From Adenanthera pavonina (Eukaryota; Streptophyta; Magnoliopsida; Fabales; Fabaceae), in contig JAIVEN010000018.1 of NCBI GenBank assembly GCA_026686845.1, forward strand, positions 13,983,001-14,047,000: DNA of 64,000 nt, written 5' to 3'. The notes under the pieces were generated by a model. It saw only the letters and a program-made list of their open reading frames with translations. It was not told where the DNA came from and ran no database searches. Shown one piece after another: positions 20,778 through 30,029 of the stretch. Every line of letters begins with the position of its first letter. Positions within the stretch are counted from its first letter, which is position 1. The position numbers and the translations under genes were made by a program.

Positions 20778-22498
20778 TGTTAGCAAGGCTGACTTCCCAA
20801 GAGGGGGGGTGAATTGGGAAGATTGAACTTTTTCTGCACAAAGTGAAGTAAGTGAAGATATCACAGTATAGTGAAAAGAACGTGTAAAACAGAGCAAGCT
20901 GAAAAGTAGAGATAAGGAGAAGAAAACTCAATGATTTATTCTGGTTCGGTCTATCCACTTGACCTACATCCAGTCCCCAAGACACCTCTTGAGATTTGTC
21001 CACTATACAGCAAGAATTTCAACGGGCTTCTTGCTAAGGCCACAGTACACGAGTACGCTCTGTTTCTGAGTTCTCTCAAACTCTCCAAGCACTTACACTA
21101 TGTGCTTCCCAATCCCCTTGTGAATACCCCTCACAAGTAAATCTATCTTCCAGATGAAGAGTAGATTGATTACAATAAAATAACTCTCTTGAAAAGAGTA
21201 GATATGAAAGTTTAAGTACAAATGATGAAGTTGAGAGGGTAAAACTTTTTGAGAAGAAGATTCAGCAAAAATTCGGTATTAATAAGTTTGATTCGTTACC
21301 CACAACTTCAAATGATGTTGTATTTATAGATTTAGGTCTCAAATATCCGTTAGAGACTAAATCTATCCATTGGGGAAGTTATCCAACGGTTATTCTGAAA
21401 AACTATCCGTTTACCAACCACATTTAATGTTTCTGACATACTGAAATTCGAATTTTGGTTGGTCAACAGACGAATTTTGAAGGAACCGAAGGTTAAAGCT
21501 TCCAACGTTAAAATACGAAGTTCGTCTGTCCATTGAGTGAAATTCGAATTTTGAAGCTTATGAAGTATTTTTTCAATGTGACATACGAATTTTTAAGAAG
21601 AAAGTTTTTCTGTAAATCGTGAACAGTGTTTTCTATTTTCTACAGTACCCTCGAAATTCGAATTTTGCATGCCCAAAATTCGTCTGTCCATTGAACGTTC
21701 AAAGAGGCACAGTAGTTCACTTTCTTCGAAATTCGAATTTTGACGTAGTGAAATTCGTCTGTCAGAGATCAATTTTGAGACTTAATTTCCTTTTGATTTC
21801 AGATGAACTCTATCATAGTTTCAGACGAATTTCTTTGGTTTTCTCAAATTGCATTTTGTCTGAAATTCGAATTTTGAAACTGTAAAGTTCGTCTGTCCAA
21901 AAAGCTTCTTTCAGACTTATATGAAAATTCGAATGTTGCAAAGTCAAAGTTCGTCTGTCAGAGAGCATTTTTCAAACTCAATTTCTTCTTAATTTCAGAT
22001 GAACTTTAACATAGCTTCAGACGAATTTCTTTGGTTTTCACAAATTGCATTTTGTCTGAAATTCGAATTTTGAAACTGTAAAGTTCGTCTGTCCAAAAAG
22101 GCTTCTTTCAGACTAGATGAAAATTCGAATTTTGAAAAACCAAAATTCGTCTGACAGAGAGACATCTCTTCAGACTTGTTCAGTTTAATCTCGAAATTCG
22201 AATGTCCTAAGGCAAAGTTCGAATTTCCAACTTGACAGTTTAGTTTGAACTTTCAACCTTCGTCTGTTTGTGGGTGTTTTCCAAATATTTCAAGATTTAA
22301 CATAAAATCAAAGTTTAAAAATCTCTTTTCTTCAAATCAAAATCTTTTACCCAATCATATCAAGAACTAAGACTCCACAAAAAATCTACCAGCAAGTACT
22401 CATAAAATCTTCACTTGAGATAGCTTTGATCTTCTTTGATATCTTCAATCCAAGCTTTTGAGTGTTGGTTTAGAATCATCAAAACTCTTGTTTCAACA
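20778..22498 (-). repeat. 5' LTR of the central element
   Basis: 1721 bp, the same length as 10596-12316 with about 18 substitutions. On the minus strand it starts TGTTGAAACAAGAG and ends GCCTTGCTAACA. Confidence 0.95.
21321..21328 (-). promoter_or_regulatory. TATA box in the 5' LTR of the central element
   Basis: TATAAATA on the minus strand, followed by CAACATCATTTGAAG. It is about 540 bp from the end of the LTR and downstream of the TTCGAA/CAGACGAA repeat array, as expected for a U3 promoter. The same box is conserved in the related solo LTR at 9034-9041. Confidence 0.7.
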
Positions 22499-22503
22499 TC
22501 AAT

Positions 22504-25500
22504 GTCCTACTCATCCACCTAGAACTGATTAGGGGAAATCAGCTCAGTCTAGTCCCTCCTCTAAGCCTGCTTTTTCTACTATTGATTAGGAACCTGCTAC
22601 ATCTACTTTGAGATCATCTACTACTGAACTTGAGGCTTTGCTCCATAAACTTATCTCCAGTTCCTCTAGCCCACCTGCTGCTTTAGCTACTCCTACAAGT
22701 ACATCCTCTTGGTTCTTTGATTCTACTTGTTGCAATCATATGACTGATCAAGCAAATTTCTTTCTCTCTATAACACCTAATTCTACTGTCCATCCTATAC
22801 ATACTGCTGACAACTCTCAAATGCCTATTAGTCACACTGGTACTATTTCATTGCCTTCCTTATCCATTCATGACACCTATTTTTTTCCTGCCATTAGTTT
22901 TAATCTTATTTCTATTGGACAACTTATTGATATGGGCTATGATGTATTGTTTAACAAATGTGGTTGTGTTGTGATGGATTCTCAGACAGGACAGATTATC
23001 ATGACTGGATGTAAGGTTAGGCATATGTTTGAGCTCACTTCAATGCATCTCCCTAATGTCACTGCTCCCAGATTATGTGCTGCCTCAACATCTTCATCTC
23101 TTGATTTATGGCATCATCATCTTGCTCATCCTTCCTTGAATAAATTGCATCCTTTAATTTCTAATGGTTTTCTAGGTCATATTAGTGATCAGTTTTTACA
23201 TTGTATTTCTTGTCAGACTCCCAAGCAACCTACTTTATCTTTTAATAAAACTAATTTTGTTGTTGTTTTGCCTTTCGATTTAATTCATTCTAATATTTGG
23301 GGTCCATCACCTATTCTATTTATGAGAGGATCACGATACTTTATAATCTTTGTTGATGACTTTTTGCACTTCACTTGGATATATATGATGAAAAAGCGAT
23401 CAGAATTAACTGACATTTATATTAAATTTGCTATTATGCTTCATACTCAATTTTCTAAAGTCATCAAAGTTTTTCATCGTGATAATGCTTTAGAATATCA
23501 TGACTCTAAATTACTCAGTTTTCTTGATGCTCAGGGCAACATTCTTGTCCCTACACTTCTCAACAAAATGGTCATGCTAAATAAAAACACCACTACATTC
23601 TTGATTTTGTTAGAGCCTTGCTCATTTCCTCTTCTTGTCCTAAACATTTTTAGGGTGAAGCAGTAATAACTGTTGTCCATTGCATCAATCGAGTTCCTTC
23701 TTCTATCATTGGTAACATTTCTCCTTTTGAGCATCTTCATGGTGCTCCTCCAGATTATAGTCTCCTGAAAGTCTTTGCTTGTGTTTGTTTTGTTCTTCTT
23801 CCCCCTCATGAGACTACCAAACTACAAGCATATGCCTATGTCTGTTGCATTCTAGGTTATGATTCTGAGCATAAGGATTATCGTTGTTAGGACCCTATTT
23901 CTCGTCGAATTCAAATTTCTCGTCATGTTGTTTTTTACGAACCTATTCTGTTTTCATCTCTGACTAATCTTTCATCTGTCTCTCTTCCTTCATCTTCTAT
24001 TTTACATATCCTTCTATTGACTTGTTTCCCAATGACTCAGGTACAGACTCCACTGCTGAGCTTATTCACACACCTGACATCACGTCTTCTCAAGATGATC
24101 CTGCTACCTCTGATCCTCCTACACAAGTTATTCATACTAAGCATGTATCGTCAACTCCACAAGACTGACCCGTGTAAGACATCCTCCTTCCTACCTTCAT
24201 GATACCACTATTTTTCAACTACCCTTCAATTTCAGGACCCTTAATCCTATAAGGAAGCCTCTCGTGATCCCCTCTGGCAGTAAGCCATGAATGAAGAATT
24301 ACAGGCCTTAGAGAAAATGCATACTTGGGATCTTATTAATCTTCCTCCTAGTTAATTGCTGGTTATAAGAACAAAACTCATTATGATGGGTATTTGAAGC
24401 AACACAAGGCCAGTTTAGTAGCTCAAGGCTTTACTCAGGAATATGGCATTGATTATGAAGAAACATTTTTCTCCTATTGCTCGAATTACTTCTGTTAGAA
24501 GTTTGCTTGCTATTGCCGCTATTAAGCATTGGACTCTTCATCAAATGGATGTTAAAAATGCCTTTTTGAATGGGGACCTAGATGAAGAAGTCTATATGAA
24601 ACCTCTTCCAGGGTATCTGCATCCAGCAAACAAGGTTGTCGCCTCTGTTGAGCCTTCTATGGCCTTAAATAGGCTCCCCGTGCTTCATTTGCTAAATTTA
24701 GTACTACAGTAGCTTGACTTCTCTTATAGCCCCCGTGACTTTGCTCTATTTATTCAAACTACAGCTCATGGTATTGTTTTGCTTCTCTTGTATGTTAAGA
24801 ATATGACTATCACAGGTGATGATGTTATAGGAGTACAAGAACTTAAAACCTTCTTAGGTCAATAGTTTGAGATGAAGGATCTTGGAAACTTGAGTTATTT
24901 TCTTGGTCTTGAAGTACATCATAGGACAGATGGTATCTCGCTTTCCCAAGTTAAGTACACATCTAATTTGATATATCGGGCATATCTTTCTGATGATAAG
25001 ATTGAGAACACTCCTATAGAACCTAATGCTAAGTTCACCCCTACTGATGGAACCTTGTTCGACAATCCTACACGCTACCGCCAATTGGTTGGGGGCCTCA
25101 TTTACCTTACAGTGACTTGTCCAGACATTGTTTATACTGTTCATATTGTCAACCAGTTCATGTCTGAATCCCGAACTACTCATTATGCAGCTGTTCTTCG
25201 CATTATCCGGTATGTTAAGGGCACTGTGTATCATGGCCTTCACTTCTCTGCTAGTTCTTCTCTTGTTCTATGAGCCTACTCTAATGTTGATTGGGGCGGC
25301 GATCATACTGATCAATGGTCTACTACTGGCTTTTGTATCTTTCTTGGTGATTCACTTATTTCTTAGAGAAGTAAAAAGTAGACTTTAGCCTCCCGCTCTT
25401 GTGTGGAGTCGGAGTATTGTACACTAGCAAAGAAAACTGCTAAAGTTCTTTGGCTTTGCTGGTTGTTTGATGATATGGGAGCATTCCAAACCTCCTCTAC

Positions 25501-25744
25501 TAATCCTTATTGTGATAGTCAAAGTGCTATGAAGATTGCTTACAATGATGTGTTTCATAAGCGAACTAAGTATATTGAAATTGATTGCCACTTTAGTCGG
25601 CAACATATTGTTTGGGGTACTATCCAACTAGTTCCCATTCGGACCGCTCACCAACTAGTTAACTTGTTTACCAAGTCTTTTCATCCAGGCCATTTCAAGT
25701 TGTTAGTAGACAAACTCAAGATGTTTTCCCTTGAGCCATCTTGA
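22504..25744 (+). pseudogene. pol remnant of the outer copia element
   Basis: Continues the outer gag after the inserted Sirevirus. Protease remnant WFFDSTCCNHMT has DST where DSG is usual (about 22712-22747). Pre-integrase WHHHLAHPSLNKL and integrase with DLIHSNIWGP and VFHRDNA follow (22608-23666), then the frame is lost. RT has QMDVKNAFLNG (about 24544) and SYFLGLEVHHRTDG. The catalytic YVDD site now reads YVKN (24791-24802), so it could not polymerise. RNase H has MESEYCTLAKKT, CDSQSAMKIA and a C-terminal block ending at the stop 25742-25744. Many stops and frameshifts. Decay is much heavier than in the central element, in agreement with its older LTRs. Confidence 0.88.
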
Positions 25745-25748
25745 GTTT

Positions 25749-25757
25749 AAGGGGGGA
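25749..25757 (+). promoter_or_regulatory. Polypurine tract of the outer copia element
   Basis: AAGGGGGGA immediately precedes the 3' LTR start TGTTAAT at 25758 and directly follows the pol stop codon. Confidence 0.85.
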
Positions 25758-26013
25758 TGTTAATGTTAATTAAGAATATTTGTGATTTGATTAAGATATC
25801 TTTCCTATTATGGGATATTGACCAAATCCCCCTTATTCATTAATTCATTATTGTAATTAGTCTAGAATATTCTTACAATTAATAGGTAGCTCATCTCTTT
25901 TTGTATTTATCCCCTTATACTTTAAATATTTGAATATACAACAATTTTCACTCAGTTTCGCCTCTTGCTCTCTTCTCCTTTGTGATTTTCTTCAAGTATC
26001 ATGATTCCTTTCA
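25758..26013 (+). repeat. 3' LTR of the outer copia element
   Basis: 256 bp, about 95% identical to 5702-5957. It ends TTTCA and is followed by the target duplication TATGT (26014-26018). Confidence 0.93.
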
Positions 26014-26024
26014 TATGTACTTAC

Positions 26025-26215
26025 CAACTTAAAAGCCTTCATGGCCTAGGCTTCCAGTTGAGGGTTATTCTTGGGAATTTCATTTGAACCCTTCAGAAAG
26101 GGGAACAAATCTTTCACAGGAGTTGTAATCTCCACCAACCTACACAGTCAGACAAAAAAATATATATTTATATATTTTAAAAAAAGGATAAAAGAGTGTA
26201 CAAATGAATGAGTGA

Positions 26216-26255
<40 letters not shown>

Positions 26256-26405
26256 GGAGTTGAAGACAAATAAGAAAAGGACGTAGGATATGACAATAAA
26301 AAATTATAGGGTGAAGAAATGAAAACTATGAGTGGGAAAGTTTTTCAACAAGTCCTCCCATGAGGTTTTGACTAGAGCCTCTTCCTTCTCAATGAAGCCA
26401 GCCAT
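26025..26405 (-). pseudogene. Class-2-like plant hemoglobin (phytoglobin) remnant, exons 1-2 only
   Basis: Exon 1 (26405-26308) starts MAGFIEKEEALVKTSWEDL and runs to HSFHFFT. Exon 2 (26139-26025) reads LVEITTPVKDLFPFLKGSNE, then IPKNNPQLEA, stop, AMKAFKL. The length and order match the first two exons of plant globins, and the NEIPKNNPQL stretch resembles class-2 non-symbiotic hemoglobins. Three defects are visible. The intron-1 donor is ATAATT where GTAATT is expected. A TAG stands exactly where the distal histidine of helix E is expected (between Ala and Ala). Exons 3-4, with the proximal histidine, are absent because the outer copia element inserted 11 nt into intron 2. The intron-2 donor GTAAGT is intact. 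Normal family role: oxygen/NO binding. This copy cannot make a full globin. Confidence 0.82.
26216..26253. repeat. Compound (GT)n(GA)n microsatellite
   Basis: About eight GT units followed by about eleven GA units in intron 1 of the hemoglobin remnant. Confidence 0.9.
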
Positions 26406-26510
26406 TGATGATCCTTAATTCACTTTATGATGCTAATTCACTAGACACACACAATTGAGTGTGAAGACTGAAGAGTAAATCTATATATAGGGTATGAATT
26501 GAAGTAGATG

Positions 26511-26599
26511 TGAATAGAAATTTCAAAATATAATTATGATGGAATGTCATTTGTGGATAGAAATTTCAAAATATAATTATGATGGAATGTCATTTGTGG
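26511..26599. repeat. Tandem duplication of about 46 bp
   Basis: The block beginning ATAGAAATTTCAAAATATAA and ending GGAATGTCATTTGTG occurs twice in direct succession, almost without differences, just upstream of the hemoglobin remnant. No function is evident. Confidence 0.85.
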
Positions 26600-26619
26600 G
26601 CATTTATTATGCCAAAGTA

Positions 26620-28224
26620 GGTTTTTCTTGGCAGTTATTTTAGCCTTTCTTGGCGGTTATGAACCACCAAGGATCTTAACGTCGAGAAAACTTGAGAATT
26701 TCATTGGCGGTTTAAAACCGCCAATGAATATCCATCTTCATTGGCGATTATATAAAAAACTGCAAAGAAAAACTATTTTTTTAAAATAAATTTTTATTTT
26801 GTTCACTTTCCTTCACGGTTATACTAAATAAACGCCAACAAAAGTTTATATATTTTTTTAAATTTAATTTTCCATTTTAATATTTGTTGGCGGTTATATA
26901 TTATAACCGCCAACTAAAGTTTATTTATTTTTTAAAATTTAATGTGTAATTTTTCTATTTCTTGACAGTTATTTATTATAACCGCCAAGGAATATTCTTA
27001 TGTTGGTGGTTATATTAAATAGCTGTCAATGTAAGTATTATTTTTTTTTATTATTTTTACAATCTCACCAACATGTTTCACTATCAATATGCAGAATTAA
27101 ATATCCAAAACTCAATAATTAAAATGTATCCAAAACGAAAATTATCCAGAACCAAAAGTTGTATTATATCTAACTAATATCCAAAATGTAAAATTAATTC
27201 TAAAACTATTTTGGGAGGAAGAATTGAGGGAAGTAAATAGATCGAGATTTACTAGTCATGTGATCGTGTAGAGTAGTAGCTCATTGATGAGAGCCGAAAA
27301 TGGAGTGTTACACTACTGCTACTACAAGTCTAAGGGTGATGGAGTCGAAAGCGTGCAAGAAGTAGAAGTGACACTCTAGACAATGCCATTTTTTACACCT
27401 TGCGCTTCACAACCTTACTTTTACTTCATCATCTTCACTGGCTCAAGAGTTAGGGAATGGTAATAGATGCACAATGATACAAATCCTGCCTACAAAAGAA
27501 GAGCTTTTTTTAAAAAAGTCTATAAGACTTTATTAGAGAAGATATCTAAGAATCTTTTTCATAAGAGTGATGGGGAAGGAAGAAAGAAGAAAGTAAGAGG
27601 TGAAAGTAACAGGGAAGGAAGAAAGAAGAAGAAAGTAAAAATAAGAATGTGAGAGAAGGAGGGGAGAGAGGAAAGAGGAATAGATCTGGTGGTAGTGATA
27701 GATGATGGATGGGAGAAAAGGAGGAAAGAGGAAAAGGTATGAGTGGGTGAAGGAGGAAAGAGGAACGGTACAAGTGATTCATCTGGGGGAGAGAAAAGTA
27801 AGAGAGTTGGTGTGGAGAGAAAAATGTAAGGGAATATTAACCTAAACTGTTGGATTTTTTTTATCAACGGCTATGCTCATTGATCCGTGTCTTGTACTTT
27901 TTCTAAAATAAGTTATTAAAACTTTTGTTGGTAATTATTTCTAAAACTGCCAATAAAAATAAAAATGAACTTTTTGTTTGCAATTATAGAAATAACTGCC
28001 AACAAAATGTCAACATTTTCTTAGTGGTTATTTTTGTAACCACCAACAAAAATGAGGTGAAGACTTTTGTTGGCGGTTATAAAAATAACCACCAAGAAAA
28101 TGTCAACCTTTTGTTGGTGGTTATTTCTAGAACCACCAAAAAAGTCTTCACCTCATTTTTATTGGCATTTTTCCCCATAATCACCAACTATTAGATACTA
28201 AGAAAAAATATTTTTGTCATAGTA
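26620..28224. mobile_element. CACTA-like element remnant rich in subterminal inverted repeats
   Basis: Both ends carry many copies of a short unit, TTGGCGGTTAT / ATAACCGCCAA, in alternating orientation (26630-27030 and 27915-28200). The right end, ATTTTTGTCATAGTA, looks like a mutated version of the TGTTGTAGTG terminus seen at 5385-5395, and the sequence before it is similar to 5320-5395. The 1-kb middle has purine-rich sequence but no transposase. The left terminus is not clear. Probably a non-autonomous, decayed CACTA element. Confidence 0.45.
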
Positions 28225-29095
28225 ATTAATGATTATAAAAGAGCCAAGATTGGCCTTTCAGGGCATCAATGTTCAAACTTTCAAATAAGAAACTCATTTG
28301 GTGTATGATATATTATTAAAGCACACAGTGGTGGCTACGAAGAGGTGGATTCGAATAGTTACTTTACACCGAGGCCGATGATTGTGAAAGCAAGGTAGAT
28401 ATGTGAATTTTAAGGGCAAACAAAGAGCAAATTCAAGATTGGTTTCTTAGAGTTTCCAATGGATCAGCTTTTGGGACTTCTATAGTTAGAGTTATTTGAG
28501 GCAAGTTCTCTTTGAATTCTAGTTTCAATCACATCGTTTGTAATCCATGCTTCCACTTTATTGTCTTCTATGCTTCCTAATTACCTTGAGACTAATTCTC
28601 ATTGTGTCCACATTAGTTGAAGCTTGGGATTAATATCAACCTATATATTGTCATGCATGTTATAACACCACTAAAACAATGCCCATATATATATATATAT
28701 AAACGACCTTGTTTCATTCAATAAAACAACCTTGTTTTAGTGGCCCCTCAGAGCTATTGCAATGAATACTTAATTCCATTCTAATTCTTTCTTCTTGAAA
28801 AACTGAATTAATCTTACTTACACGCTGTAAATTCAATATTAGGTCATCTCAAAATTTTTCTTTAAACAATCATTTTCTTTGGGAAGTTTCATTGATATTT
28901 AAATCATCAACATATAGATGAATAAAACCCAGACTCTTATATATCTAGATCTTTTAAAACAACATTTGGGCAGCTGTTTAAAATGCACTAAGGATTTCAT
29001 AAATTTCATGTAACGGATTTTTATATACAAGTTGGCTAATAAGGTGTATATGTAGATATTATTGAATGGATCATAAGGAAAATGGGTGAGAGGTA
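28225..29095. other. Intergenic, AT-rich; no gene seen
   Basis: Contains a (TA)n run at 28687-28701 and no reading frame with protein-like composition on either strand. Confidence 0.6.
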
Positions 29096-29360
29096 CTCCT
29101 TATGTTCCCAGTTATAAGAAACATTTTACTATTTTACAAAAAATAAAAAAATAGTTAAAATTAGTTGAGGTTGTTGAAATTTTTAAAAAAATTATCATAA
29201 CTTTTTAAATTTACCTTCATTAAATTGTTACTTGTTATAAATATTTTGAATAAAATTAAAAAAATAATAATTTAATACTCTTTAAATATTATAAAATAAC
29301 TTATATTTTGAATAAGCTAAACGCTTCTAAAATTTTCTCCGTAAATAGAAACAAAGGAAG
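29096..29360. mobile_element. Stowaway-like MITE
   Basis: 265 bp with ends CTCCTTATGTTCCCAG and AAATAGAAACAAAGGAAG, inexact inverted repeats of the CTCCxTxxG type, flanked on both sides by TA (29094-29095, 29361-29362), the target of Tc1/mariner elements. Very AT-rich, no ORF. Confidence 0.65.
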
Positions 29361-29362
29361 TA

Positions 29363-30029
29363 GTGCTTTGCAACGATAGTTGAACAGAATTCATTCTACG
29401 TGGGATGTAAAATGGGTTGCCCATGATGAATGTATTCAAGTATTATTAATATATAGCAGTCCATAAAAATAAATCATATGAATTTTTCATGAATTGTGTT
29501 AAATTTATATGATTCTTTATTCACAACTTAAATAAATCTTTTTTTAAAAAAATATTATACAAACATCAACCTCTTTTACTTTAAAGAAATTTTGGTGTAT
29601 TTTAGAAACAAATATGAGATCTACATAATTTTGAAGAAATTCAAAGAAAATCTTGCAATTTGTATTTTGTTTCATAGTAAGTCTTTCTAGAATTTACACA
29701 AAAGAAAACATAGCAATACCTTGGGTGATGGGACCGACACCTCATTACTCTTTTATTTATACAAAATACACAAAGAATTAAAGTGAAAGATCAATATAGT
29801 AATCAGTTGTTATTTCTGACTCAATATATAGTTAGATCAACATGATAGTTTTTTATTATTCCTCATAAAATCTTCAGAACGAACTTCTGTTTTTGTTTTT
29901 TTAATGTCATACAAAAAGCTGTCCTAAATGAAACACTTTTAGCAGTTTAGTCGTCCTATTTATCAACTAAGCAAAATTCAATAAAAATTCAATAAGGCCT
30001 CAGTACACAGCTGTTTGAATATTAGAAGT
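29363..30029. other. AT-rich downstream region of MIA40; no gene seen
   Basis: No coding signal. It should include the 3' untranslated region of the minus-strand MIA40 gene next to 30029. Confidence 0.55.

Larger units (their letters stand above)
10596..22498 (-). mobile_element. Central Sirevirus-type (Ty1/copia) retrotransposon, 11.9 kb, nested in the outer copia
   Basis: Direct repeats of exactly 1721 bp (10596-12316 and 20778-22498) start TGTTAGC and end TTTCAACA on the plus strand. They are flanked by perfect 5-bp TSDs TCAAT (10591-10595, 22499-22503). On the minus strand the order is LTR, PBS TGGTATCAGAGC, gag, pol (protease-integrase-RT-RNase H), spacer, a third long ORF, purine tract CAAAAAGGGGGAGAA, LTR. 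Long LTRs, an extra 3' ORF, repeated AAAAAGGGGGAG tracts and an iMet PBS are characteristic of the Sirevirus (SIRE/Maximus) lineage. I count about 18 substitutions between LTRs (about 1%), so insertion is recent. Gag, pol and the third ORF each contain frameshifts or stops, so this copy is probably not autonomous. Confidence 0.95.
5702..26013 (+). mobile_element. Outer Ty1/copia LTR retrotransposon, old and interrupted by nested insertions
   Basis: Two 256-bp direct repeats (5702-5957 and 25758-26013) start with TGTTAAT and end with TTTCA. They are flanked by a perfect 5-bp duplication TATGT (5697-5701 and 26014-26018). A PBS-like site follows the left LTR and a purine tract precedes the right one, so transcription runs on the plus strand. 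Without the insertions the element is about 4.7 kb, normal for copia. I count about 12 differences between the LTRs (about 5%). Gene order gag-protease-integrase-RT-RNase H is copia-type. It is interrupted by the LTR-like segments at 6173-9827 and the complete element at 10596-22498, and its own ORFs are full of stops and frameshifts. Confidence 0.93.

Noticed and set aside
27546..27867. Ser/Leu/Phe-rich frames on the minus strand
   Set aside because: They are the antisense of a purine-rich low-complexity stretch inside a CACTA-like remnant.
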